Shown here in pieces: positions 24,956-34,797 of a stretch of 64,000 nt of DNA. The stretch lies in contig CANQQY010000001.1 in the NCBI GenBank assembly GCA_947626105.1, forward strand, positions 1 to 64,000. The letters are read 5' to 3'. Source of the stretch: an uncultured Clostridia bacterium. GTDB lineage: Bacteria > Bacillota > Clostridia > Christensenellales > Borkfalkiaceae. The notes under the pieces are model-generated. The model saw nothing but the letters and a program-made list of their open reading frames with translations. It ran no database searches and was not told where the DNA came from. Made by a program: the position numbers and the translations under genes. Position 1 is the first letter of the stretch; each line of letters starts with the position of its first letter.

Positions 24956-27900
24956 TCAGAGCGTAAAGAGGCCGATTTCGAAAATGGAGTAGCCGTATTG
25001 CGTTGTGCGGGAGATGCCCTCGATGCGGATATACTTCGCCCGCATGGGAGAGGACGGCGTTACCGTATCCGTTCTTGCCCCGCCCGTGAACGTCCCATGG
25101 AATACTTCCGTGAAGCTGTCGGGCGCTCCCGTCTCGGAAAAGAGGATCCTGTACTCTTTGGCGGAAGCGGCTTCCCATTGGATTTGAAGCTGATAGACGG
25201 TGACGGCTTCGTCAAGGGAGAGCAGGAGCCATTCGCCGTCCTTTCCGTGCACGCTCTCCCACCGCGTCCCCGGATCGCCGTCCATCGCAAGCCCCGCCTT
25301 GTTGGCGCCGTTTTCGCTGGAAGCGGTAAGGATCCCGTGCGCCTCGGCCTTTTTGAGCGTTGCCGTCTCGAATTTGAGCGAGGTGATCTTCCCGCTCCCT
25401 GCGATCCTCACGGTATGCTTAAAGGTGAGCGAAAACGCTTCACTTGAAAAGCCCGCCGCCGTCCTTTCGAGGCGCAGGGGCGCGCCGTCGACCAAGGCGG
25501 TAAGCTCCCCTTCCCCCTCTATGACGAGCCTGCGGTATTGCTCTCCGCTCCCGAATGAGACGAGATATTCCACGTATCCGTTTTCGAGCGCGAGGCTTCC
25601 CGCCTCTTCCGAAAAATTCTCCGCCGCCGCGTGATCTCCCGCGGAAAGGGTATCGGCGTTTCGGTATCCGTAGAAATGCTCGGTAACCGTTGTCGGATCG
25701 CAGGAGACGAGGCTGTGCGCGGGGACGGCCGCCCGCCCGGCGACCCCATTCTCCGAACGGAACACAAACTCCCGCGTTTCCCCCGTGGGGTTCCAGCACA
25801 GGGCGGTATATGCTCCGTCCTTTTCGTAAACGGTGGCGGACGCGCCACCTTCCGCCCAATACTTCGTCGTACGCACGCCGAGCGTCTTTAAGGCATGGAT
25901 GATATAATAGACGTTGAACTGCTCCCCGTCGTTGCCGATATTGCCCTGCCGCGCGACGAGATCTTCGTACCAAGCGATCGCCTCGTCCGCGTCGTATGCC
26001 GCGACCATGGGAATGAAGATGTGCTGCCAACCGTAGATGCCTTTGTGATCCTCCGAAACGTCCCAGCGCGCCTGTTCCTCTCTCATGGAATCGAGGACGT
26101 TTTTCAAATTGTTGCGTTCGTCCGCATCGAGGGCGTAACTCGTCAAAAACTCCTCGCCCGGGATCATGTGGATGCCGTAGGCGTAGAGCGGTTCGCCGTT
26201 GAAGAATGTGCCCATGAAGTTCGTCGCGCCGTAGAGCTGTCCGATCCCGCCGTACGGGTAAAACTCGGCAAAGCTGTCTCCGCCGTAATTGAACCAATAT
26301 TGTTTGATCGCGGAGAGCTCCGTCGTAAATCCGCAGATCGCCGCCTCGCGGTATGCCTCGTTGCCGACAGCCGTCGCATAGAGATAGGCGCCGACCCAGC
26401 CGTTGAGCGCTTCCCCCGCGGACTCCTGATTGTTGCCCGCGTTGTTGTCCGCGTAGCCGCCCGCCCAGCTGTGCCCCGCGAACAGGTCGAAATTGCGCAT
26501 ATAGGGAAAGAGCGCGTCCTCCCGCGAGGGGTTCATATAGTCCCTGAGAAGAAGCTCGATCATGTCGCCGTAATCGACGGCAAAGGCGGGATCGTAAGCG
26601 CACAGCACGCCCGCCGCGAGCGTAAAATAGCCGTAAGTGAAGTGATGGTCGGCAAGGTTGACGCCCGCGCCGAATTCGCTGTTCTTATAATAGAGCGTCC
26701 CCCACTCGCTGTCGTAATAGAAGTACGCGCCGTTCGGCTCGTTTCCCTCGGTATAGGTAAACCAATCTGTGAGGATAAAGCGGATCTTCCCAAGGAAGCC
26801 GTCGCGCAAATCGTATGCGCCGAGTTGGTCGGCGGCGATCGCCGCCATCGCCATCGGATGAAGATTTTTCCCCTGCCAGTAGGGATCGCCGTTGATGAGG
26901 TTGCATTCTTCGGGCGGTTTCTCTCCGCCGTTGCTCCTGTACAGCGTTTGGAGAAGCGCGAGGAGCGTTTCGGCGGAATAGCCGCCGTCCGCGGGTTCCG
27001 TAAACTGCGGCACGATGCCGTAGAAGCGGTCTCTCGTCGTATAAAGATTCCCCACATGCCCGCGGCAATCGCCGTGCACGCCCGCATAGGCGTAACTGCC
27101 GCCGAGGGTGTTTTCGGAATTTTTGTAGTGGTGCGGCAGGAACGCGGCGTACGCTTCGGCGGAAAAACCGTCCCGCACAAGCCATGTTTTGAAACGGAAG
27201 GAGGTCTCCACGAGGTTCTGTTCCCCGTCAAATGCGCTGTCGCAGCGGGTTCCGACGATAAAAGCATAGCCATGCGCATGCAGAAGCGCCGCTTCTTCGA
27301 GATTCGGCGCGCCGTGCGGCATTTCTTCCGTGGCGGCGTCCCCGCTGACGGTCACGACCGAGGAAAGCGCGCCGACGGAGAGATAATTTCCCCTCTCCAT
27401 AAGAATGCGGATCCCGTCCCGATTGCAAAGAAAACGCGTGTCCGCGGGCGCATTGACAACATAAAAGCGTTCTTCGTATTCTGGATTGCCCCCGTTCTGT
27501 CTCCCGCCGACATACCCGCTATGCGTGCGTACGCAGACGATGATCCCGTCTCCCGTATGCGTCCCGCCGACGGGAATGCGGTTGCCGCTTAAATCATAGA
27601 CCGCAAGGAGCGAATCGGCGGAGATCACCGCCTTGTCGGGTTCGGCAAAGAAGAAATAGCCGTAGAGCGCCCCCTGCGACAAAAAGACGGTGAGTTTGTC
27701 GATCCCCTTCCGATCCGTCATGGCGGCGGAGACCGAAAAATCGTCGTAGCCCGTCACGCGGACCTCCGTCCCGTCGGTCATGCCGTCGTAGCCGATGTGA
27801 AGATCGTGCGCGTCCTGATCGATCGTCTGGCTGCCGTTGCCGGGATCCCCGCCCGAATAGTAGCCGTCGCCGGGATTCGTGAGCCAAAGGCCCTTGTCGT

Positions 27901-29731
27901 CGAAGGTCGCCACGAGCGGATTGAGATACAGATTATGCCCTTTGTCGTTGACCAGCAGCGACTGCCACCAATCGTTGCTCGGGATCGGCTTCCCGCGGAG
28001 AGACTCGTCGAGATAGGTGACGAGCCGCGCCGACGGGAAAGTCACGTCCCCCGTGACGTAGCTGCCGTTCTCCCCCTCAACCGTCCGGGTCTTAGGAAAT
28101 TGCAGCGTGACGTCGTACTCGACTTTTTCCTCGTTCGGATATTGGGAGTGCACCTTCATTCCCTCGAGCATGAAGCGCGTCCCGCCCTGCCGCTCCAAAG
28201 TATCGCCGTTTTGGTAGTCGACGATGCGCAGATACCGCGCCGAATCGTAGAGATAGACGCTCTGCTCCCTGACGCCGCCGTGCGTCTGGCGGTAGACCGT
28301 CCGATACGCCGAACCGTCTATACTCGTCTGCAAATCGTAATATTTGCCCTTTCCGCCGTCGTCGCCCCTCCAAATAAGGTCGATCCTGCCGATTTCTTTG
28401 ACTTCGCCGAGATCGACGGTCTGCGGGGCAAGGTCGTGAACGCTCTCCCACCATGTGCCCCAGTCGCGGAGCGCATCCGAAGCGGCATGCCCTTCCATGC
28501 CTTCCCCCGAAACGGTGACGCCGCCAAGCTCCGCGCCGCCGCTTCTGAAAACCGTCTGGGAAATACGGTACGCGGACATATAGAACCTGCGGGTGTGCAT
28601 CGTGAGTTTGACATATCTTGCGTTGAGCGCCCCCTCGCGGAAGCCGTTCCCGCTGTGCGTGACGGCGGAGTAGCTGCGGCCGTCGTCGGAGACGGAGACG
28701 GTATACGAAAGGGGCGAACCGTCCTTCCAGCTGATCTCCATGGAATCAAAGCGTTTCACGCCGCCGAGATCGTAGACAAGGCTCTGTTCGTCTTGAATCG
28801 CCGCCGTTTCGGAGTCGTAGAGCACGGGGAATTTTTCGGCGGGAATGACCGTCCCCTTCTTCCCGAGCACCGCGCATTCAAAGACGGAATAACCGTAGAT
28901 CGTTGCGCGCGCATGGCAGGCGATCCTGACAAACCGCGCCGAATCGCCGACCGAATAGACCGCCGCGACGCCGTTTTGATAGGAAAAATCTTCGACGGAA
29001 ACAACGCTGCGGTATTCCCTTCCGTCGTCGGAGAGCAGGATCTCAAACTCCGTCGCATAGGCGGCTTCCCACAGAATGGAGACCTCTTCTACGGGCAGAT
29101 ATGCGCCGAGATCCACGGTGAGGCTCACCTCGTCGACGCCGTGCACGCTCTCCCAACGGGACGACGGATCGCCGTCAAAGGCGGCCGAGGCTTTCGCATT
29201 GCCGTTTTCGCCGGAAGCAAAGGCATAACAGCCGCGCGCGATGTTGAAATTTTCCTCCGATTCATAGATGAAAACGGGATCTTCTTTTCCGATCAAAGGA
29301 TTGTCCGCGACGGTGACATTGCGGACATGGGTGGCAGATTTTCCGTTATAATCCAATGAATATGTTAAGGCGTAAACACCTGTGTGCGCAAGATCGGCCT
29401 CGCCCGAGACGGAAAGGTAGGGCGTGAGATCTTCGCCGTCCGCCCCCCGCGCCGAAACGCCTTGGAGCGGGTCGAAAAATCTCCCCGCCTGTACGGTGAC
29501 GTCCTCCGCCGTGATGACGGGAGCCTTCGCGGGCTCGTCGTCGGGGGTATCATCGGGATCGTCGTTGGGATTTTTTTCGGGATCGTCCGAAGGGTTGCCC
29601 GAGGGGTCCGCTCCCTCTTCATGCGTTCCGCCTGCGGGATCTTTCGCTCCCGATCCGAGCGACCCGCAGGAAGAGAACATGAACGCTCCGCAGAGCAAAA
29701 GTGCGATAAGACCTGTGATTTTCTTGCGCAT
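24956..29731 (-). CDS. GH81 endo-beta-1,3-glucanase lipoprotein with discoidin-type domains
   Basis: A 1591-residue surface enzyme. Signal peptide and lipobox SSC (Cys22), then a flexible Asp/Pro/Asn-rich linker (about 25-70) and a bacterial Ig-like domain (70-142). Two F5/8-type-C carbohydrate-binding domains follow (about 155-290 and 395-520; GDPSSRWESVHG). The GH81 catalytic region spans about 560-1270. It has both family hallmarks: NLADHHFTYGYF near 1020 with the catalytic Asp, and NNQESAGEALNGW near 1100 with the catalytic Glu. A beta-rich part and a third F5/8C domain end the protein. It should cut beta-1,3-glucans (laminarin, callose, fungal or yeast wall) at the cell surface. Confidence 0.92.
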   Translation of the reverse strand: MRKKITGLIALLLCGAFMFSSCGSLGSGAKDPAGGTHEEGADPSGNPSDDPEKNPNDDPDDTPDDEPAKAPVITAEDVTVQAGRFFDPLQGVSARGADGEDLTPYLSVSGEADLAHTGVYALTYSLDYNGKSATHVRNVTVADNPLIGKEDPVFIYESEENFNIARGCYAFASGENGNAKASAAFDGDPSSRWESVHGVDEVSLTVDLGAYLPVEEVSILWEAAYATEFEILLSDDGREYRSVVSVEDFSYQNGVAAVYSVGDSARFVRIACHARATIYGYSVFECAVLGKKGTVIPAEKFPVLYDSETAAIQDEQSLVYDLGGVKRFDSMEISWKDGSPLSYTVSVSDDGRSYSAVTHSGNGFREGALNARYVKLTMHTRRFYMSAYRISQTVFRSGGAELGGVTVSGEGMEGHAASDALRDWGTWWESVHDLAPQTVDLGEVKEIGRIDLIWRGDDGGKGKYYDLQTSIDGSAYRTVYRQTHGGVREQSVYLYDSARYLRIVDYQNGDTLERQGGTRFMLEGMKVHSQYPNEEKVEYDVTLQFPKTRTVEGENGSYVTGDVTFPSARLVTYLDESLRGKPIPSNDWWQSLLVNDKGHNLYLNPLVATFDDKGLWLTNPGDGYYSGGDPGNGSQTIDQDAHDLHIGYDGMTDGTEVRVTGYDDFSVSAAMTDRKGIDKLTVFLSQGALYGYFFFAEPDKAVISADSLLAVYDLSGNRIPVGGTHTGDGIIVCVRTHSGYVGGRQNGGNPEYEERFYVVNAPADTRFLCNRDGIRILMERGNYLSVGALSSVVTVSGDAATEEMPHGAPNLEEAALLHAHGYAFIVGTRCDSAFDGEQNLVETSFRFKTWLVRDGFSAEAYAAFLPHHYKNSENTLGGSYAYAGVHGDCRGHVGNLYTTRDRFYGIVPQFTEPADGGYSAETLLALLQTLYRSNGGEKPPEECNLINGDPYWQGKNLHPMAMAAIAADQLGAYDLRDGFLGKIRFILTDWFTYTEGNEPNGAYFYYDSEWGTLYYKNSEFGAGVNLADHHFTYGYFTLAAGVLCAYDPAFAVDYGDMIELLLRDYMNPSREDALFPYMRNFDLFAGHSWAGGYADNNAGNNQESAGEALNGWVGAYLYATAVGNEAYREAAICGFTTELSAIKQYWFNYGGDSFAEFYPYGGIGQLYGATNFMGTFFNGEPLYAYGIHMIPGEEFLTSYALDADERNNLKNVLDSMREEQARWDVSEDHKGIYGWQHIFIPMVAAYDADEAIAWYEDLVARQGNIGNDGEQFNVYYIIHALKTLGVRTTKYWAEGGASATVYEKDGAYTALCWNPTGETREFVFRSENGVAGRAAVPAHSLVSCDPTTVTEHFYGYRNADTLSAGDHAAAENFSEEAGSLALENGYVEYLVSFGSGEQYRRLVIEGEGELTALVDGAPLRLERTAAGFSSEAFSLTFKHTVRIAGSGKITSLKFETATLKKAEAHGILTASSENGANKAGLAMDGDPGTRWESVHGKDGEWLLLSLDEAVTVYQLQIQWEAASAKEYRILFSETGAPDSFTEVFHGTFTGGARTDTVTPSSPMRAKYIRIEGISRTTQYGYSIFEIGLFTL

Positions 29732-29809
29732 AGCTTCTCCTTGATCTGATTCATGAGAGACCTCCCCCTCTTGGGAGGGGGAGGCGGGTTGCTTTTGAAA
29801 TGAGTGAAA

Positions 29810-32800
29810 TTAGCCGAGGTTGTGCTCGACGGGTTCCGACCATTCGCCGTCAACGAAATAGAGACTTTCCTCGCCGACATAGACCTTGGTGCTGTACGAC
29901 CAGCCGTCACGGATATCCATGCTGTCGAGCCCGTACCACGCCTTGATCTTATTGCTCAAATCATTCGCCGAGCCCCACGAGTTGCTTACGTCGCCGACCG
30001 AGAGGCTGTCGCCCGTCTTATCCTTGTCCTTGTAGATGACGACTTTGCCGTTCTCTTCGAAGAGGAATACGGAATAGCTTGCATCGCCCTTTGTGAATTT
30101 GAGTTCCACGTACGCCGCCTTTTCGACGCTGAAAATATCCCCTCTGCCGAGTCCTTCGGTCGGTTTGAGATATTCCACATTGTCTCCCGCAAAATTGAAC
30201 TGCGCAAACTTGGGCGCTTTCACGTCATTTTCGGTGAAGGTGTACTCTTTCACTTCCCGTGCGCCGTCCTTTGTTGCATAGACGAGGTCGGAAGCGGTAT
30301 AGCCGAACTTTTCGCCCTCCGCATTGGGGACAAGCGCGATCGCAAAGACGAAGCGATATGTCGGATACTCAATATCTTCGAGCGTCGTGCCCGCTTCTTT
30401 GAGCTGTTGGATCCATGCCAAGCGGATCACTTCGTTGAGCGCGGAATTTTTCCCGTTGCTCTTATTCCACGATACGGCGGCTTGGACATTGATGTGATAG
30501 ACCGCATAGGGCGTTGCCTGCGAGAAGTCGTAAGTTTGAGGATCTTCAATACCATTCGTATCGTAGATATAGATGAGCGCTCCGTCGTGGAATGAGCCGT
30601 CCGTCGTCACGACCTGCTGTTTGAAATTGATATCTCCGTTCCCGTCGCCGAGACCCCACGCGCCGTTATTCAGATCGGGCACCAACTTTCCGCCGCCGAG
30701 GGAGCCTTCAAAGCTGTAATAGATGGGATAGGACTCCCCGATCTTGTCCGCATAAGGGCTGCCTTCGACAAATGCAAGCCTGATCGTAACCTCGTAGCCC
30801 GCTCCTTCGAGATCGTTGAAGAGCTCGAAAAATACTTGCTTCATGGTGCCCTCTTCGAGGATCTTGGAATGCACCCAATCGGAGGAAAGCGGCTCAAAGT
30901 AGTCCTTCGTCTCACCGTTATGGGTCACCTGAACATGGAGACGGACAAGTTGGCTCGCTTCTCCATTGGTGAGACTTTCGAGTCCGAGAAGCGCCGCGAG
31001 CGATCCGTCGCGAACGGCTTCCTGGATATTCAATTCCACAGCGCCGTTGAATTTCGGCATGGGAAGATGCTCCCTTGCGTCCTCCGCATTGACGTCATTG
31101 AGTTCGATCGGCGCACTGACGGACGCGCTGTTGATGACGGAGACGCGGATCTTCCCGTCCTCTTCCCAACGCTGATAGGCGAGAAGGGACACCGAAACCG
31201 TCCCCGTAAGACCTGCTTTTGCGGCGAAGTAGCGGAGAGATTCGGGATTATCGAAATCGTCCTTTGTCCCGCATGCGAAGGGAAGCCCTTTGATCTCGAT
31301 ACTTTCGTTGCCGCTCGCCTTGACGATATCCTCTGTAAGATAGGCCTCAATGAGGGTTTCTTGGTTCGCTGTGCCGCCGTAGAGCGTCAACTTGTTTTTG
31401 GAATACGCTTCGCTCGTGCCGTTTGCGAAGTAGACGATCCCGCCGGAATCGCCGAGCGCAAGCGTCTCCGTGCCCCCTTCCATGGAATCGTTCACCGTAT
31501 AGGTAAGGGTGACCGCTTTCTTGTCCTTGAAAACGTTCGTAAAGGAAACGCGCACGACATAGATCCCGTTCGTTTCGTCATAAGTCACATCGGAAGGCGT
31601 AAGCGTCCTCTTTTCTTCGGCGTCCACTTGCTCCTCTACGGTGACGGTGGGATCCTCATCGAGTTTCATGTTTTCGCCCGCAACGTTTACATACTTCAAG
31701 ACGAGCGTAAATACGGGATCTTCGCTCCCTCGGTCGCTGTTGTAGAGCACCTTTTCGTTCTTTTCAACGGCAACGACCTGCTTCATCATGTTTTCTTTGG
31801 CCGCGGCAAGGCTTTGACTGTTCTCTTCTACATCGAATAAGGTCTTTGCATAGTCGCCGAGGGAAGAAATGCGCGCTTCGAGCGCGAGGAGAAGCCGATA
31901 ATTCTCGACTGACGCTTCGGCATGATTTTCGAGAGCGTCCGCAAGTTCCGCTTTGAGCGTTTCGACGGAAGTCTCGATCTGTTCCTTGGCGGCAGCCTGC
32001 AAGGCGGCAAGCGACGCACGCTTTGCTTCGACCTGTTCGTCTGCCTTGACGTATGTCTCAAACGTCTCGTACGTCCCCAAAAGCCCGTCGGCCGCGGGAA
32101 TGATCTCTTCCGCCGTGGCGTCATTGTCGGGATCGAGTTCGGGAAGTCCTGCGCCGAGCGTCTCCACCGCCTCGGCGATTTCCGCCTTCCATGCGGAAAG
32201 CGTCCCGTCAAGGGTTTGGATCCTGCCCGTCTCCTCTGCGGTCACAAGTCCGCCTGCGAGGGTGGAAAGTTCGCCCTTTGCGGTCTTGGCCGCCTCTATC
32301 TTCTCTTCAAGCGTTGCGGCGGATTCTTCCTTATTCATTTCTTCTTCCGCCGCTAAAAGATACGCCGCAAACGCCGAATGCGCCGTTTGCGCCCCTTCCG
32401 TCTGCTCCGTATAAGCCGCCTTCTTGGCGTCGAGCGCGGTCTTTGCCGCCTCTGCGTATTCCTTCGCCTCGTCGTCGAGCGCGGCAAATGCCGCTTCGGC
32501 GGCTTCGATCGCCGTCTTGGCTGCCGCCGCCTCCTCCTGCGTATTGTCCTGCGTAAGGGTGGTGATGGCGGTCACGGTATCCTCAAACGCCTTCGCTTTG
32601 GCGATCGCCTCCGCGTTATAGCGGAAATCGACCTCTGCGGAATAATCGCTCTCCGTGAGATAGAGCACTTCGTTCGAATTGACTTTGACGGAGAGTTTAT
32701 TGTCGAGGACGAGTTTGTCCGTCACGGTCGTCAGATCGAGTTCGGCCGTTGTAACGATGGTCGTCTCGTCCGAATTGATCTTGACGGTATAGCTTGCGGC

Positions 32801-33487
32801 GCCGTCGACGGCGTCCCAGCGGAGCGTCGAGACGTCCACGCGGAGATTTTGCGGCGCGGCGAATGGAACGCGGTGGATATATTCGACAGCAGAAGAATAG
32901 TCGCCGTCCGTATAGTTCCCCGTGCCCGTCGCCTTGACGGACAGCGCGTTGGGTCCCTGCGCCAATTTTGCGGCGACCGTCGTCAAATCGAGAGAGTTCG
33001 CCGTGACTGTCGTCGTCTCATCCTCGCCGATCCTGACGGTATACCCGCTCGCGTTGAGGACGGTTTCCCAAGTGAGCGAATCCCCGTGCACGGCGACCCC
33101 CATGGGCGTGCCGAGCTTGACTTTCCCCGTCTCCTGCGGCGTGTAGTTGTAGGAAACGGCGGCGGAATAATCGCTCGCGGCGTATTCCGCAGTCTCATTG
33201 GCGCGCACGGACAGAGAGTTCGCTCCGTTGCGGAGCTTGCTTGCGACGGTGGAGAGTTTGAGGGATTCCCCATTCACGACCGTCGATTCGTCCGAATTGA
33301 TCTTGACGGTGTACCCTTCCGCATGCTCGACGGGATCCCAAAAGAGCGTGCCTTCGCTGACTTTTACGTTCTGCGGCACGGAGAGCGCGGTCTTTTCCGC
33401 TTCCTCGTCGCCGCATGCGGCTGCGCCAAGCGCCATACAAAGGACGAGCGTAACGCAGCTCAAGAGCATCCATAGCCTTTTTCTCAT
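29810..33487 (-). CDS. Large lipoprotein with FN3-like repeats and coiled coil
   Basis: A 1225-residue protein. Signal peptide with lipobox AAAC (Cys25). Three repeats of about 90 residues follow (38-115, 123-210, 212-295), each with W/L-x-WDxVxxAxxYTVKI, like fibronectin type III modules. An Ala/Glu-rich helical region (about 295-580, many EAAKTALDAKKAA-type heptads) forms a stalk. The last 640 residues are beta-rich with no known domain. It probably reaches out from the membrane, perhaps binding polysaccharide for the adjacent glucanase. It lies 78 bases upstream of that gene in the same direction. GGAAGGAGG ribosome site. Confidence 0.85.
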   Translation of the reverse strand: MRKRLWMLLSCVTLVLCMALGAAACGDEEAEKTALSVPQNVKVSEGTLFWDPVEHAEGYTVKINSDESTVVNGESLKLSTVASKLRNGANSLSVRANETAEYAASDYSAAVSYNYTPQETGKVKLGTPMGVAVHGDSLTWETVLNASGYTVRIGEDETTTVTANSLDLTTVAAKLAQGPNALSVKATGTGNYTDGDYSSAVEYIHRVPFAAPQNLRVDVSTLRWDAVDGAASYTVKINSDETTIVTTAELDLTTVTDKLVLDNKLSVKVNSNEVLYLTESDYSAEVDFRYNAEAIAKAKAFEDTVTAITTLTQDNTQEEAAAAKTAIEAAEAAFAALDDEAKEYAEAAKTALDAKKAAYTEQTEGAQTAHSAFAAYLLAAEEEMNKEESAATLEEKIEAAKTAKGELSTLAGGLVTAEETGRIQTLDGTLSAWKAEIAEAVETLGAGLPELDPDNDATAEEIIPAADGLLGTYETFETYVKADEQVEAKRASLAALQAAAKEQIETSVETLKAELADALENHAEASVENYRLLLALEARISSLGDYAKTLFDVEENSQSLAAAKENMMKQVVAVEKNEKVLYNSDRGSEDPVFTLVLKYVNVAGENMKLDEDPTVTVEEQVDAEEKRTLTPSDVTYDETNGIYVVRVSFTNVFKDKKAVTLTYTVNDSMEGGTETLALGDSGGIVYFANGTSEAYSKNKLTLYGGTANQETLIEAYLTEDIVKASGNESIEIKGLPFACGTKDDFDNPESLRYFAAKAGLTGTVSVSLLAYQRWEEDGKIRVSVINSASVSAPIELNDVNAEDAREHLPMPKFNGAVELNIQEAVRDGSLAALLGLESLTNGEASQLVRLHVQVTHNGETKDYFEPLSSDWVHSKILEEGTMKQVFFELFNDLEGAGYEVTIRLAFVEGSPYADKIGESYPIYYSFEGSLGGGKLVPDLNNGAWGLGDGNGDINFKQQVVTTDGSFHDGALIYIYDTNGIEDPQTYDFSQATPYAVYHINVQAAVSWNKSNGKNSALNEVIRLAWIQQLKEAGTTLEDIEYPTYRFVFAIALVPNAEGEKFGYTASDLVYATKDGAREVKEYTFTENDVKAPKFAQFNFAGDNVEYLKPTEGLGRGDIFSVEKAAYVELKFTKGDASYSVFLFEENGKVVIYKDKDKTGDSLSVGDVSNSWGSANDLSNKIKAWYGLDSMDIRDGWSYSTKVYVGEESLYFVDGEWSEPVEHNLG

Positions 33488-33503
33488 AATTTTCCTCCTT
33501 CCG

Positions 33504-33534
33504 AAATAAAAAAAGCCGCATAACCGTATGCGAC
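33504..33534 (-). terminator. Terminator-like hairpin in the leader of the FN3 lipoprotein gene
   Basis: On the minus strand GTCGCATA / TATGCGGC with loop CGGT, then TTTTTTTATTT. It lies between the promoter (33592-33619) and the ribosome site, so it could act as an attenuator of this gene. Confidence 0.6.
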
Positions 33535-33591
33535 CACATTCCCGATGAACACATGTTCCCCGAGACCGTTCCTCTTATTCCCCCCGTCTGC

Positions 33592-33619
33592 ATTATAACA
33601 TATTTTACGCACTTGTCAA
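33592..33619 (-). promoter_or_regulatory. Promoter of the FN3 lipoprotein gene
   Basis: Minus strand TTGACA (33619-33614), 16-bp spacer, TATAAT (33597-33592). The leader of about 100 nt holds the palindrome GAACATGTGTTC and the terminator-like hairpin. Confidence 0.8.
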
Positions 33620-33731
33620 CATTCATTTTGCGCAAATTTGCGAAAAATGAGCGGAGTCCGTTCGATTCCGTCAAATTTCTATCCTCTTTTTCAAAATGTC
33701 TATTTTCTTTCCGCGAACAGAAAGGATTTAT

Positions 33732-33760
33732 TTGCAATCAAACGAATTTTTCGGTACAAT
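33732..33760 (+). promoter_or_regulatory. Promoter of the SGNH lipoprotein gene
   Basis: TTGCAA (33732-33737), 17-bp spacer, TACAAT (33755-33760). Divergent from the promoter of the FN3 lipoprotein. Confidence 0.65.
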
Positions 33761-33821
33761 AAAGAAAAGAAGATCAAGGGAAAACCTACGCAGCAACTGC
33801 CTGTTTAAGGAGGAAACGTAT

Positions 33822-34750
33822 ATGAAACCATGCAAAACCGTTGGGATCGCCCTGTCCCTGCTTCTTGCAACCGCCGTTTCGGGCTGCGGCGGGTCGGAAC
33901 CCCCGCCCGCGTCCGATCCTCTGCCCGAACGCGAGCTCCCCGAAATCGCCTATACCGTCGATGAGAGCCTTCCGGGCACAACGGACGCAAACGCCGAAAC
34001 GTTCTATGCGAAAAACGTTGCAAAGACGGACTCCCCGCTTGCGGGAAAGACGATCTACTGGCTGGGCTCTTCCGTGACTTACGGCGCCAATTCGGGCGGA
34101 GAGAGCATGGCGGACTTTCTCGCCGCAAAGACGGGCTGTATCTCCAAAAAAGACGCAGTATCGGGCACGACGATCTTCGACGACGGGAAATCCGAAAATA
34201 CGGGCGCGAAGTCCTACACGCGCCGCCTGAAAGAGAGTACCGTTTTCGACAAAAACGAAAAAGTAGACGCCTTTATCTGCCAGATCTCCACAAACGACGC
34301 ATGGGGCGACAGAAAGAAAAACTGGGGCGAGATCACCCCCAACGATATGGGGCAGCAGGAGGATTTCGACCTTTCGACGACGCTCGGCGGGATCGAATTT
34401 ATCATCGCCTATGTCACGGACACATGGGGATGCCCCGTGTATTTCTATTCGGGCGCACAGTTTTTCGACAAGAGCAAGACCCTCTCCCCCGCGCCAACGA
34501 TAACCCCTCGGGCACGGACTACGGGGAACTCGTCGAAAACGTCAAAAAAATCGCGGAAAAGTGGCGGAAATTTCAGCTCGACGTGCAGGTCATTGATCTG
34601 TTCAACGACGCAGATTTCAACGCCGCCGTTTCCGACAGCTATTACGCATGGGCGATGGAGAACCCCGTTCACCCGAGGAGAGCGGGTTATTCTCAATGGT
34701 GGACCCCCTACTTCGAACGGTTTTTGCTCGTATCGCTCGATCTGTATTGA
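33822..34750 (+). pseudogene. SGNH/GDSL-type esterase lipoprotein, frameshifted
   Basis: A lipoprotein (lipobox VSGC, Cys22) with SGNH hydrolase blocks: YWLGSSVTYG (block I, nucleophile Ser), ISTNDAWG (block III) and, in another frame, HPRRAGY (block V with catalytic His). The frame breaks at the C-run 34486-34490. Five C are present where six would join KTLSP to RANDNPSGTDYGELVENVKK without loss. A single missing base therefore separates the catalytic halves. It may be a true decay, a phase-variable C-tract or a sequencing error. Ribosome site AAGGAGGAAA. Enzymes of this type remove acetyl groups from polysaccharides or peptidoglycan. Confidence 0.8.
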
Positions 34751-34757
34751 AAAAACA

Positions 34758-34790
34758 GCCGTCCGCATGCTTGCGGGCGGCAATTCTTTT
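34758..34790 (+). terminator. Terminator of the SGNH gene
   Basis: GCCGTCCGCA / TGCGGGCGGC (one G-U pair), then AATTCTTTT. Confidence 0.75.
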
Positions 34791-34797
34791 ATAAAAC

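Noticed and set aside
25895..29359. Long plus-strand open frames (565 and 520 codons) opposite the GH81 gene
   Set aside because: They mirror codon bias of the real gene and are Arg/Val-rich without domains.
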